DNA of 64,000 bases from the NCBI GenBank assembly GCA_025766275.1, contig JAFKAC010000025.1, positions 310,001-374,000 of the forward strand, in the 5' to 3' direction. Positions 45,948 to 56,912 of this stretch are shown piece by piece. This DNA comes from Lactarius indigo. Its lineage: Eukaryota; Basidiomycota; Agaricomycetes; Russulales; Russulaceae. A program made the translations under genes and the position numbers. The notes under the pieces are model-generated. The model saw nothing but the letters and a program-made list of their open reading frames with translations, did not search any database and was not told where the DNA came from. Numbering within the stretch: the stretch's first letter is position 1; each line of letters begins with the position of its first letter.

Positions 45948-46202
45948 GCTCGTACGGGAAGATTGCAGTCAGGAAAGATCTGGGAGGGAGGACAGTGGAG
46001 ATGGAAATGAGCAACTAGCGGGTGGATGGGTAGTCGATCCAGGTGTGTGCCGCGTCTTTATATTTTTTTGACTATGCTTAGCTTTTTTTTTTGTCAGCGT
46101 CACACATTGCGCCCCAATTACCACTGTGACATACTCACTCCGCCATTGTTATTACTACCTTGATTACCACTGCCATTTCATATCATACTATCATTCTTCG
46201 TC
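45948..46202. promoter_or_regulatory. Divergent promoter region between DUF6532-like gene and transposase
   Basis: The two genes start 255 bp apart and are transcribed away from each other. The stretch contains a T-rich run (46084-46092) and no open frame. A shared bidirectional promoter is plausible and would co-express the two products. Confidence 0.5.
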
Positions 46203-46407
46203 ATGAGTCTGATTGTCTGTGCTGGCTGCAATCGACAATTTACTCACTCTGGGTATTCGCGTCACCTCAGCATGATGACGCGCAGTGTCTGTCGTGCTCT
46301 CTACCATAGTTTTCTGGATCGGCCCACTGCACCAAACCCTCTGGGCGTCTCTGGTTTGGAAAATGGTGATCCAGGCGGCAGCTCTGGATCAGGGATCAGT
46401 GATTCAA
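46203..46407 (+). CDS. Plavaka-type transposase, exon 1
   Basis: Encodes MSLIVCAGCNRQFTHSGYSRH and onward, a zinc-finger-like N-terminus with CxxC and later H..C spacing, as I know from basidiomycete Plavaka (CMC/EnSpm-like) transposases. Its 205 nt end in phase 1 (TCA A). The next bases GTGAGT at 46408 form a strong donor. The intron continues until the acceptor TCTAG at 54259-54263, after Ty3 copy B. Without the copy B insertion the intron would be about 50 nt. Confidence 0.72.
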
Positions 46408-46413
46408 GTGAGT

Positions 46414-46418
46414 ACGTG
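46414..46418. other. Left target-site duplication of copy B (ACGTG)
   Basis: ACGTG precedes the 5' LTR and is repeated at 54222-54226 directly after the 3' LTR, as for integrase-mediated insertion with a 5-bp stagger. Confidence 0.95.
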
Positions 46419-46657
46419 TGTTACGTTTCGACTGAGGACCCTTACTGTACCGGTTGCAACTACGGCGGTAAGGTATATTAGTTGCGGACTTACCTATGGT
46501 GATACGGTAGTGCGATAGGAGATACGGTACGGATTGCTGACTGATGACCGACGCCACTAATACTAGCAGTAGTGGTAGTAGGATTGAGTACTTTACGCGA
46601 CACGTTGGACGCTACTTACGATGACTCATGGCAGCGCTTCAAAGCCTGCGCGACTTG

Positions 46658-46665
46658 TATTTATA
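46658..46665 (+). promoter_or_regulatory. TATA box of copy B LTR
   Basis: TATTTATA lies 34 bp before the ATCTTGGTCTT sequence proposed as the RNA 5' end, a normal TATA-to-start distance. The 3' LTR has the same box. Confidence 0.65.
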
Positions 46666-46674
46666 GTGTCTGAT

Positions 46675-46703
46675 GAAGACCAAGATACGCCATCTTGGTC
46701 TTC
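46675..46703 (+). promoter_or_regulatory. LTR hairpin and predicted transcription start, copy B
   Basis: Arms GAAGACCAAGAT and ATCTTGGTCTTC pair perfectly around a 5-nt loop (ACGCC). The right arm, from 46692, carries the 11 nt that are complementary to the PBS. It is therefore the predicted 5' end of the element RNA in a self-priming mechanism. Confidence 0.6.
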
Positions 46704-46911
46704 TTGAATCGTCACTTCTATTCTGCTTCTTCATCTCGTCGCCTGACTTCTGTTAACTCGTCAATAAGTCGTCACCTTGGGTGTGCCTTCGAGCATTCAC
46801 CCGTGCATACGCCTTGGACCTTCGTGTCTTCAAGCTAGAAAGAGACTATCGCTAAGTTGTTACCGCCTCCATCGAGCTCAAGTCGAGCTAACGTCGTGAC
46901 GGCGTTACATT

Positions 46912-46922
46912 AAGACCAAGAT
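46912..46922 (+). other. Primer-binding site complementary to the copy B LTR (self-priming)
   Basis: AAGACCAAGAT lies two bases after the LTR and is the exact reverse complement of ATCTTGGTCTT at 46692-46702. Tf1/sushi-group chromoviruses prime minus-strand cDNA with the folded 5' end of their own RNA instead of a tRNA, and this fits that pattern. Confidence 0.7.
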
Positions 46923-46928
46923 CCCATC

Positions 46929-48989
46929 GTGGCCGTAACAACCAAAGACCAGTGGACGGACTTTCGTCCATATTCAATCCCAAGAAGGGGAGAACGAAAC
47001 GTCCCTACGCACTTTTTACAAGCTGCCAGTTGGAGGGAAAGACAAGAAGAAACCGGATATTTCGTAGAGTTCAACGGACCTTCAAGGTTCCGCCCAGTTG
47101 AGTTCAACTTCGACCACTTGTGTTGGGTAGAAGTTACGTGGAACCCCATAGACTCCCAGTGGGACGCTATACGACCAGCCGGACCCAGATATCGTTGCGA
47201 CATCGACGCACGAGAACTCAATAGCCGGGCAGATTGGGGACCCATCGACGGACAAGTACAAGAACACTCCACGGGGGAAGTAGTCTCAGAAGACGGGGAA
47301 AGTCAAAGCCAAGGAGAAAGCGAAGGCCGGGAACCAAACCAAACCGAAACAAGCGGAGGAGCTATACAAGACCTCCTCATAGAACGAGCTGAGTCTGCAC
47401 ATATCACCGAACCAGAGCCAATTCATATTCGATCCCCAGCCATCATGGCTACGATAACGCGCGCAATGGAAGAAGTCACACTAGAGGAAGCGCGAGCAGT
47501 ACAAGAAGAAGCGAGGGCTAATCTTATGCCCATCAACCCAGAAACGGGAGTACGTATGACCGCAGACGATGCGGCAATTTTCCGAGCGATAGGGTCGGAC
47601 AGAGGAGATCCTCCATCTGAGCGACGACCAACAATGGAGCTCCCTCCAGGAGTGGGAGGCCCAGGAGACGACCCACCGCCACCACCAGGAGGAGGCGTTC
47701 CCTTCGACCTGCGAAGAACCGAACCACCAAGAAGACAACCCCACGACCCGCCTGGAGGAGGAGGCGGTGGCGGCGGAGGAGGGGGTGGCGGAGGCGCAGG
47801 GGATAGAGGACATTCCAGCGAAAAGCTAACCGGCGAGCCACCTTCCATTTTTGATGGGGACAGACTTAAAGTCGACCAATTCCTCACACAGTGGCATGTT
47901 TATTGGGGGATGAATCTGGACGCTCCCATCATGCGCAACGATTACAGGAGATGCCTCCTGTTCCTTTCATATATCAAGGGCGGAGCAGTCAGCGAATGGG
48001 TACTGTCCTTCCTGAACTGGCTCAATCGACAGATACAACGAGGAATCAGCCCTTACACTCGGGCCCTATGGGACGCCGTGGCCGACGGTTTCAGCCAGCG
48101 GTTCGAAAACACGCTGGAAAGAGAACAAGCGCAAGCCATATTACGAAAGGGCTTCAAAATGGCAGGAGAGGATATCGATAAGTACGTCAACGACTTCGAA
48201 CAACTGGCGCGGAAAGCTCATTACCACCTCAACGAACCACAAACCATCGACTTATTTACGTCGGGATTGCCCAAGGAACTGTTCAAAAACGCGTTCCAAT
48301 TCGATGAACCAGTAACGTTCGACGACTGGAAGAGGGCTGTCCTTAAGCGGCAGAAGAACTACATCCACCTCAAAGCAAGGCTCAACGAATATAAGAACAC
48401 TACAACCCAGCCAAAAAAACAGACCGGCAACGCAGGATGGGCACTGCCGCAAAACCTGCCACAGACCAATCCCTGGGCAATGGACACCTCCGCCGACCGC
48501 GCCAAAGTACAATTGGCTGGATCCGAAGACATCGACTTCAATAAATTGCCCCATCACGACTGGCCAACACCACCCTTCCCACCGCGAGGAGGACCGGGAG
48601 TCAGAGGACGAGGAAGGGGCGGATCTAGAAGGGACTTAAGGAATGTCCTTTGCTACAATTGTGACGCTCCAGGGCATCTCTCACGAAATTGCCCGTACCC
48701 CCGACGACAGAGACAGTGGCAGAACGCCCCATCCAGCAGTAGGATGACGGAGACCGCCTGGCCATCGCAATGGCCGGGATCACCGGGCCCCACATCCCAG
48801 TACGAACCATCGCTGCCAGGATACGCAACGCCAGCGCCCAGCACGACACCCGCGCCACAACTCAAGGCAACAAAGACAGCAGGAGAACAGGCGAAAGAAT
48901 GGCTAACGCAAATAGCCAACAGTACGGATGAGGTAAAGGACCTCATACTTCAAGATCTGTGGGGAAAAGAGGGTTTTCAGGGCGCCTGA
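46929..48989 (+). CDS. Gag of copy B
   Basis: The frame encodes 686 residues. A first segment of about 115 residues (WTDFRPYSIPRRGER ... CDIDARELNSRADWG) has no match that I recognise. It is followed by a Gln/Glu-rich part, a Pro/Gly-rich low-complexity run, the capsid-type region (FDGDRLKVDQFLTQW) and one CCHC knuckle (CYNCDAPGHLSRNC). The first codon used here is GTG in the context CATCGTGGCC. No in-frame ATG occurs until about 47445. Either initiation is non-AUG or an ATG was mutated by one A-to-G change. The end overlaps pol in the -1 frame by about 30 nt. Confidence 0.85.
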   Translation: MAVTTKDQWTDFRPYSIPRRGERNVPTHFLQAASWRERQEETGYFVEFNGPSRFRPVEFNFDHLCWVEVTWNPIDSQWDAIRPAGPRYRCDIDARELNSRADWGPIDGQVQEHSTGEVVSEDGESQSQGESEGREPNQTETSGGAIQDLLIERAESAHITEPEPIHIRSPAIMATITRAMEEVTLEEARAVQEEARANLMPINPETGVRMTADDAAIFRAIGSDRGDPPSERRPTMELPPGVGGPGDDPPPPPGGGVPFDLRRTEPPRRQPHDPPGGGGGGGGGGGGGGAGDRGHSSEKLTGEPPSIFDGDRLKVDQFLTQWHVYWGMNLDAPIMRNDYRRCLLFLSYIKGGAVSEWVLSFLNWLNRQIQRGISPYTRALWDAVADGFSQRFENTLEREQAQAILRKGFKMAGEDIDKYVNDFEQLARKAHYHLNEPQTIDLFTSGLPKELFKNAFQFDEPVTFDDWKRAVLKRQKNYIHLKARLNEYKNTTTQPKKQTGNAGWALPQNLPQTNPWAMDTSADRAKVQLAGSEDIDFNKLPHHDWPTPPFPPRGGPGVRGRGRGGSRRDLRNVLCYNCDAPGHLSRNCPYPRRQRQWQNAPSSSRMTETAWPSQWPGSPGPTSQYEPSLPGYATPAPSTTPAPQLKATKTAGEQAKEWLTQIANSTDEVKDLILQDLWGKEGFQGA

Positions 48990-51900
48990 ACCCGTCAGTC
49001 TGGGTGAGGGCCTTACAATGTAATTCTGTAATCGTGACAACGCGCTATCGATCTTTGCGAATTCCAGTGACTGTCCGAACGAATTGCCAAACGACTGAAA
49101 CACACGCGTTAGTGGACTCCGGAGCCACTGACAACTTCATCAAACCAGGAATGGCGGCCCAGGCCGGGATCCCGATATGGCCATTAGAAACGCCTCGCAA
49201 AATATGGAATATAGATAATACGGAAAACAAAGCTGGGTTAATCACTCATTATGTTAACCTAGAGGTGAAAACATGAGAACAGATCAAGAAAATGACCTTC
49301 TTAATTACCGACCTCGGCAGCGAAAACATGGTGCTGGGTTACCCATGGCTGAGCGCCTTCGAGCCCACAATCAGCTGGGCAACAGCAACGATGCATCCGG
49401 ATATGCAACCGGTGGTCTTGGCCACCACTGAAGAATTACTTACCGCACCCACTATACGAGCACTAATCACAACAGAAAAGGAAGCGATTGTTCGAGAACT
49501 AGACGAAGAGACCTTCGCACGAGCCACCACTTCGACAGAGCTGGCAATATCAGCAAAACAACAACAGACGGCGGCAGTGCTGCCACCAGTTTATGCAGAA
49601 TACGATACGCTATTCAACGAGCAGGCCTTACACCGCTTCCCTCCATTGCGACCCTGGGATCATGCCATCGACTTCAAACCGTCAGCGCCAGCAGCAATCG
49701 ACTGCAAGATATACCCCATGACACAAAAAGAAGAAAGCGAATTAAAGGACTTCCTTGACGAAAAGTTGAAACAGGGATATCTACGCCCTTCCATCTCCCC
49801 GTACGCCTCATCCTTCTTTTTTATCAAAAAGAAAGACGGGAAACTACGCCCAGTACAGGATTACCGCGTCATCAATTCCCATACCATTCGCAATCAGTAT
49901 CCACTACCGCTGATTCAAGACCTCATCCTCGACCTCAGCAACGCACATATTTATACGAAGCTTGACATCCGCTGGGGCTATAACAACATCCGCATTCGTG
50001 ACGGTGACCAAGAAAAGGCGGCGTTCAAAACTAAATTCGGCCTTTTCGAACCCACAGTTATGTTCTTTGGCCTCACCAACTCCCCAGCTACTTTCCAAGC
50101 GATGATGAATCACATCTACCGTGACACGATCGCAAAACATGAGCAGTTGGGAACCACGATACGTGTCTACATGGATGATATCGGCATAGCCACTCACTTT
50201 GACCACGATCTGGCAGCTCATATCGCCGCGGTACGCGACGTTCTAGAGGTCGCGCGTGAACACGACCTCTACTTCAAGCTTGAGAAGTGCCTGTTCCACC
50301 AGCCGCGGATGGATTACCTGGGGGTAATCCTTGAGAGGGGGGTGACCCGAATGGACCCCGTAAAAGTTCAAGGCATCAAAGATTGGCCGACACCAACAAA
50401 AGTCAAAGATGTCCGATCGTTCCTCGGATTTTGCAACTTTTACAGACTCTTCATCCGTGGATTCGCAACCCACGCCAAACCACTCACCAAACTGACGCGA
50501 AAAGACGAGGAATGGCGATGGACCGACGAAGAAGACAAGGCGTTCAACACCCTCAAACGCCTCGTAACTGAAGAACCGGTGTTAGCACATCCAGTCCTCC
50601 AGGACCCATTTGAGTTGGAGGTCGACGCCTCCGGATACGCGGTGGGAGCCGTCTTATTACAACGGAAGTCTGACGGAAAGCGACATCCCATAGGCTACTA
50701 CTCGGCCACACTCTCAGAAGCGGAACGAAACTACGACATTTATGACCTAGAGTTGCTGGCAATAGTCAAGGCGTTACGAAACTGGAGGCCGCTGCTTGCA
50801 GGGGCCCCACACAAAATCAAGATTTACTCAGACCACCTTAACCTGCAATACTGGAAGTCGCCGCAAAAGATTAGCAGACGGGTCGCAAGGGAGGTGCTCG
50901 AACTTTCCGAATACGACTTCGAAATTCACCACATCAAAGGGAAGAACAACGGCAGGGCAGACGCCCTATCAAGACGACCGGACTACGACCAAGGGGAAAG
51001 CGACAACAGCGAGGTTGTCGTCCTACCCCCCGAGGTCTTCGTAAGAGCCCTCAATACCGCGCGCACCTTTATCGCGAACCCAAACCTGCTACAACCGCGT
51101 CACCAGCAAGATGGCGAGATAATTAAGATGTGGGTAGACCCCCATCGCCTCAAAAGGATAGAGGGAGAATGGTACAAGGATGGCAGGTTTGTGATCACTG
51201 GGCCTGCCTCCTCGTACCGCGTGCTAATACACGATCATCACGACCTACCAATACACGGTCACCCTGGGGTGGCGAGAACGCAACGAATTCTGGAACGACA
51301 CTACTGGTGGCCGCAACTGCGAAAGGACGTGTATGAGTACGTACAAGGCTGTGCGGAATGCCAGCGAAACAAAGTAAACACGAGGCCCATACGAGCAGCG
51401 TTACATCCCATCACGCCGATATTGGACGCCATGCCCTTCCAAACTATAGCCATGGACTTCATCACCAAACTCCCACTATCGCAAGGGTACGACAGCATAC
51501 TGACTGTCACAGACCACGACTGCAGCAAAGCTTCTATCTTCATTCCGTGCAAAGAGGAAATAACAGCCGAAGAAACGGCAGCCCTGTACGTCGCTCATGT
51601 GTTCAAGCGTTTCGGGTTACCACGCAAGTGTATCAGTGACAGAGACCCGCGATTCGCGTCAAAATTTACCAGAGAAATATGTCGAGTTCTGGGCATCCAG
51701 CAGAATATATCAACGGCATACCACCCACGCACCGACGGACAATCCGAACGGACCAACCAATGGCTAGAGCAATACCTGCGCTTCTGGGTGAACGAGCGGC
51801 AAGATAACTGGGCCGCTTATCTGCCAATCGCCGAATTCGCGCACAACAACTGGCCACACGAGCACACGAAACAATCGCCGTTTCAGCTCCTAATGGGGTT

Positions 51901-53701
51901 CAACCCGCAAGCGGATTGGACTGATAAGCCATCCCCTCTCCCCCAGGTCACAAGACAACTAACACAACTAAAAGAGGCTAGGGAGGACGCCCAACGTCTC
52001 ATGAAACGGGCCCAAGAAGCGTGGGTCCGCAATAAAGATACGCCCAAGTTCAAGATAGGAGACCTCGTGTGGCTAGAAGGCAAGCATTTGCGGACCAATC
52101 AGCCCACGGCGAAACTGGCGGCGCGACGCCACGGACCATTTCGGGTGACGCAGGTGATGTCCCCTTACAATTATCGATTAGAACTCCCCGTCCAGTGGAG
52201 CATTCACCCAGTGTTCCACATCGATCTTCTCACGCCATACAAACAAACCACCCTCCATGGGGAGAACTTCACACGACCACCGCCCGAGCTGATTGATGGA
52301 GAAGAGGAGTACGAGGTCGAGGCCATTCTGGACTCTCGGCATTTCGGCAGAGGAAGACGACTCCAGTACCTCATCAAATGGAGGGGATACCCAGACTCGG
52401 AGAATCAGTGGATCAACAAAGATGACGTCTTTGCACCGGAAGCGCTCCGTCTCTATCAGGAAGCGCAAACTCAGGGAACAGCGGTTAAAAGGGGTTCAAT
52501 CTGTACCCAGGAGAGTCATCCCCTCTTCCTTCGCTCTGCCATAACCACTCTCATGCCCACTTCCCCTCTGCGACATGTCACCCAAGCGATCCTCCTCGAC
52601 TCCCTTGCAGAAGACGCTCGGGCCCTCCTCACAGAAGACGATGAGACTGAGGTTCCCAACACCCAAATCACCCCGTACACACCTGTCGGCCAGCCAGAGG
52701 GCCGCATCACCACACAAGAATGGGCAAACATCCTTGCCCGGTTTCCAGACCCCACGCAACAGCCCGACGACGAATCCGCCGTCGTCCACGTCTTCCACAA
52801 CGAACGTGGAGAGCGCGAGCCCATCGCTGCCATCCCCCCGAGCGACGACCTCGTTGGCGTTCGCGGAATTTTCCCGAGCAACGACGAGCGTTCAAGCTCT
52901 CCTGGAGTACGAGTTGGACGGTTGGAGGAGGGTAGCAGCGGAGTGGCAGAAGGAACAGTTAGACTCAGCCGCGGCCCGACTGAGAGAGATGCGCGAGCGG
53001 CGGCAGCGATGGAGGCTGCTGAGGCTGGCCATGACGACGACGATTACTACCCGGCACGCCATGCCTTCCTTCGAATGAAAAGCGACCCTACTAATCCCCG
53101 CATCACACCCTGGCTCGTCAACTCCGACGGGTCCGCCATGTACCGAGGACGTGTGCGTGTACCGGGCGCCGCCGACCACCGCCCCTTCACCACCGCTGAC
53201 GACCCCGCGCACGTTATTGCGCCTGAAGGGTTCCGGGCAAATAGACGACCCCATCACATTCCATACCCCATCACCGGGCCCGACGGAGTAGAGAGGGACG
53301 CTTCCCACGTCCAGATCATAGGAGGGGCGGACCCCCTTATACTGGGAGTCATACCGGGCTCTCCACACTTATACAGTAAGCCCCTCTACACCGAACCCCA
53401 CGTAAGTGCCGCGCTTCGCCCCACGTACCCCCACGAAGATCTCGTCATCTTCGCCGCGGACCGTATCACGGACCGCGCTCTCAACCGCATCAACGACGAG
53501 ACGCTCACCGCGGAGGTCACGCGCTACCGCACGGCCAGCTTCGAGCTGGAACGACTTCGAGCAAGGGTGGCGCAGCTGCGAGATATGATCGCGTGCGCGC
53601 AGAGCGACAGGCAGGACTCTATCTATCGACTAGAGCGTGCCACCGCACTCGAACGTATTGCCGACGAACAGCGGGAGTGGCCGGCAAGAGACTTTCGGTG
53701 A
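48959..53701 (+). pseudogene. Pol polyprotein of copy B, one internal stop
   Basis: The frame spans about 1580 codons with a single TGA at 49274-49276, where copy A reads CGG, inside the protease region just after the active-site DSGA. Everything downstream is open: YMDD reverse transcriptase, RNase H (VDASGY), integrase HHCC and DDE, GPF module, chromodomain (EYEVEAILDSRHFGRGRR) and an extension of about 400 residues ending in a coiled-coil-like segment and ARDFR. The changes at the stop are C-to-T and G-to-A. Normal Pol could be made only if the stop is read through. Confidence 0.9.
48962..48968 (+). promoter_or_regulatory. Probable -1 ribosomal frameshift heptamer (GGGAAAA), copy B
   Basis: The gag codons tgG GGA AAA again fit X XXY YYZ. 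Here the pol frame has GTG, not ATG, at the position where copy A has ATG. A downstream ACCC...GGGT pairing (near 48990) could help form a stimulatory structure. Confidence 0.68.
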
Positions 53702-53717
53702 GTCGGGGTCTCACGCT

Positions 53718-53730
53718 GAAGAGAGGGTGA
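53718..53730 (+). other. Polypurine tract, copy B
   Basis: GAAGAGAGGGTGA directly precedes the TG of the 3' LTR and would prime plus-strand DNA synthesis. Confidence 0.8.
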
Positions 53731-54221
53731 TGTTACGTTTCAACTGAGGACCCTTACTGTACCGGTTGCAACTACGGCGGTAAGGTATATTAGTTGCGGA
53801 CTTACCTATGGTGATACGGTAGTGCGATAGGAGATACGGTACGGATTGCTGACTGATGACCGACGCCACTAATACTAGCAGTAGTGGTAGTAGGATTGAG
53901 TACTTTACGCGACACGTTGGACGCTACTTACGATGACTCATGGCAGCGCTTCAAAGCCTGCGCGACTTGTATTTATAGTGTCTGATGAAGACCAAGATAC
54001 GCCATCTTGGTCTTCTTGAATCGTCACTTCTATTCTGCTTCTTCATCTCGTCGCCTGACTTCTGTTAACTCGTCAATAAGTCGTCACCTTGGGTGTGCCT
54101 TCGAGCATTCACCCGTGCATACGCCTTGGACCTTCGTGTCTTCAAGCTAGAAAGAGACTATCGCTAAGTTGTTACCGCCTCCATCGAGCTCAAGTCGAGC
54201 TAACGTCGTGACGGCGTTACA
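53731..54221 (+). repeat. 3' LTR of copy B
   Basis: 491 bp, the same as the 5' LTR except for one base near its start. It is followed by the target duplication ACGTG. Confidence 0.96.
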
Positions 54222-54263
54222 ACGTGGCTGGTTCGATCACGCTAGCAAATTGACCCCGTCTAG

Positions 54264-56126
54264 ACGGCAATGAATTTGACAGTCACAAAGACACTTCACC
54301 ACACCATATGGACACTGACCCCACCAACGGTGTACCTGGTGCTGTGCTTACAGAAACCCCAGACCAGAATCACCAAGATGGGATACCCATTGTCAAGCGG
54401 TTTCCCTTGGGATTGGCTGGAGCCCCCATTTCCGATGTGGGTCAGAGCACGGCAGGTGGCCAAGCCCCGTATTCTAGCACAGAGGGCATTTGGTCCCCTT
54501 TCCGGTCACAGCGCGATTGGGATTTTGCCCAATGGGCTAAGAACAGGGGTCCGACGTCAACATCGGTAACTGAACTACTTGCGATCGATGGCGTAAGTTC
54601 ACAACTATGTCAACTGACTTGATAGCTGACCAGACGGAAACAGGTGGTCGAAAGCTTAGGCCTGTCTTATCACAATGCCCGGGAGCTCAACCGCATCATT
54701 GATGAAGAAGTGCCAGGACGGCCTAAGTTCAAGTGCGAGGAGATTCGTCTTGGCGGCAGGTCCTACGGCTTTTACTTTCGAGACATCATTCCCTGCATCC
54801 GTACGCTCTTCGGAGACCCAGCCTTTGCAGGAAGGCTCGTATTTGCACCTGAACGACATTACAAAGACGCAAATCACACCACGCAAGTATTCAGCGAAAT
54901 GCACACCGGAAAATGGTGGTGGTCTGTGCAGGTACGTCAAATATCCCCTTGATAAGTTTATTGTGTACTTAGACTGTTTTCAGCGATCCCTTGAGTTACG
55001 CAGCCCGGGCGCTACTGTGATACCCATCATTATGTCATCAGACAAGACCCAGCTCACGCATTTCCGATCCAAAAGTGCATACCCAGTCTACATGTCGATT
55101 GGTAACATTCCTAAAGATATCCATCGCAAACCGACCTGCCACGCACATATGTTGATGGGGTATATTCCAACAACACGGCTCGAGCAAATTCAAAACAAGT
55201 CTGCACGGCGCCGTGCCCTAGCGAACCTATTTCACGTGTGCATGCATAAGCTTTTGTCACCCATCAAAACTTACGGTGAGACCGGCATTGCAATGGCTAC
55301 TAGTGATGGGACGTGGTACCGCTGTCATCCGATTTTTGCGGTGTTTATTGGCGACTATCCTGAACAATCACTCGTCGCTTGCACATATGGTGGAAGATGT
55401 CCTAAATGTATTGTCCCAAAAGACGAACTCGGAAGCCATGAAACTTTCCCCTCACACGATATTCAGACGGCAATCGAAGTATATTCATTATGTGACGGCG
55501 ACCCGACAACCTTTCACGCGGCATCTCGCAAAGCTGGCCTCAAGCCCACCTACCATCCATTCTGGGAGCATCTGCCATACACGAATATATTTCTTTCGAT
55601 CACCCCGGATATCTTACACCAGCTTCATCAAGGCATTGCTAAACATCTGGTCTGTTGGCTCACTAGACTCAGATCTGAGGAGATCGATGCACGTTGTAGC
55701 CGCCTACCGCCAAACCACAATGCTCGACACTTTCACAAAGGGATCACATCTCTTTCACGACTTACTGGTCAAGAACACAAAGATATATGCCGCATCATCC
55801 TTGGAGTTGTGGTGGATCTGGCCCTTCCAGGGATTCGGACTTCAGCACGCTTGACACGTGCCGTACGGGGATTCCTGGATTTCTTGTATCTTTCTCAATA
55901 CCCTGCACATACTACAGAAAGTCTCAATGCAATGGATACAGCACTTCGCCAATTTCATGAGGAGAAAGACATTTTCATTGAGCTTGGAGCCCGGAAAAAC
56001 TTCAACCTTCCGAAGCTTCACAGTCTGGCTCATTACCGGAGATCTATCACACTTTTCGGCTCCACCAATAACTATAACACGGAACAATCGGAACGGCTTC
56101 ACATCGACTTTACCAAGAACGCATAC
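54264..56126 (+). CDS. Plavaka-type transposase, exons 2-4 (interrupted by copy C)
   Basis: Exons 54264-54592, 54644-54931 and 54984-56126 continue exon 1 in frame after the intron that holds copy B. The core includes IPIIMSSDKTQLT (near 55025, likely first catalytic Asp), KSAYPVYMSIGNIPKD, VFIGDYPEQS (near 55345), GGRCPKC, and DILHQLHQGIAKHLVCW (near 55608). This set is characteristic of Plavaka transposases of the CMC/EnSpm group, which cut and paste DNA. The gene is broken at 56127 by the LTR of copy C, which adds a few foreign residues before a stop. The rest should lie beyond the window. Confidence 0.82.
56122..56126. other. Left flank of copy C, candidate target duplication (CATAC)
   Basis: These are the five bases before the TG of the copy C LTR. 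The right-hand copy lies outside the window, so it is unconfirmed. Confidence 0.5.
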
Positions 56127-56898
56127 TGTAGCGGTATGACTTATCGCGACAACTAGACCAAGAGAAGGTAAGTGAACTGAACTAGTAACACACCCAAGCC
56201 TAGCGCGGAGACAAGTCACGCGCCGAACGTACAGTCACTGCGGAGAATATGCACACGTGAGACCTTTATACAAGGTCAAAGGCAAAGTGATCACGCAGTG
56301 GCACGCTGAGTGGAGAACCAAGAGGACAAGTTAACATTGGAGAAGTAAGGGAAGTACAAAGGAGATACGCACCTGAGTGGAGAACCAAGAGGACAAGTTG
56401 GTTCCACTCAGGACGCTACATGAGGGTTTATATACTATGCTGCGGCTGAGTTCGAATTACTACAGAACCTTGTTACTAAAGGTAGGCGTAATAGTAATGA
56501 GTCAGGCGCTGACGCGTCGTGTCTAATAATAGCGTTATCTATCGTGCTGACTGATGCATAGTCATTAACGCTGACAGAACAATGACGTGTCCTTATCTAT
56601 GAGTCACAACCCCATGACAACGTAGTCTAGAACTATCTAGAATGTTCCCTGCTTATCGTCCAATGAGAAACTACTATACTAATGAGGAAAGTGACCTAAA
56701 GAGGTAACATCCAATAAGGAAGTTACTATCCCAGGGTCACGTGCTTTAGGGTGCACATGTTGGCATCATGTGACTAACCATCTTATCATATCTAATGATA
56801 AGGACTTGGATGTTGAACACAACGTTGGAGACTCGTATCTCTACCGAATAAATCCATAAAATATGGAAAAATAAGGCAAAAATAGAGCGTCCGTGACA
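56127..56898 (-). repeat. 3' LTR of copy C (element orientation)
   Basis: 772 bp. In element orientation it starts TGTCACGG and ends CGCTACA. It contains a TATATAAA box (56427-56434) and the sequence complementary to the PBS (56390-56399). Confidence 0.93.
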
Positions 56899-56912
56899 TC
56901 ACCCCCCTCCTT
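56899..56912 (-). other. Polypurine tract, copy C
   Basis: On the minus strand AAGGAGGGGGGTGA directly precedes the LTR. It overlaps the pol stop codon. Confidence 0.85.

Larger units (their letters stand above)
46419..46909 (+). repeat. 5' LTR of copy B
   Basis: 491 bp, starting TGTTACG and ending CGTTACA. It contains TATTTATA at 46658-46665 and a perfect 12-bp hairpin at 46675-46703. These define a likely U3/R boundary at about 46692. Confidence 0.96.
46419..54221 (+). mobile_element. Ty3/gypsy chromodomain retrotransposon, copy B (complete)
   Basis: Full-length 7.8-kb element with two 491-bp LTRs that differ at one base by eye (46430 G against 53742 A), a 5-bp target duplication, PBS, gag, pol and polypurine tract. 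The low LTR divergence indicates recent insertion. It nevertheless has TGA in the protease region (49274-49276) and GTG where a gag start would be expected, so it may have been mobilised by proteins from another copy. It lies in sense orientation within intron 1 of the Plavaka transposase. Confidence 0.95.

Noticed and set aside
46084..46092. T-run as a terminator or poly(A)-derived insertion
   Set aside because: Nine T alone in a divergent intergenic region give no support for either, and no target duplication is visible.
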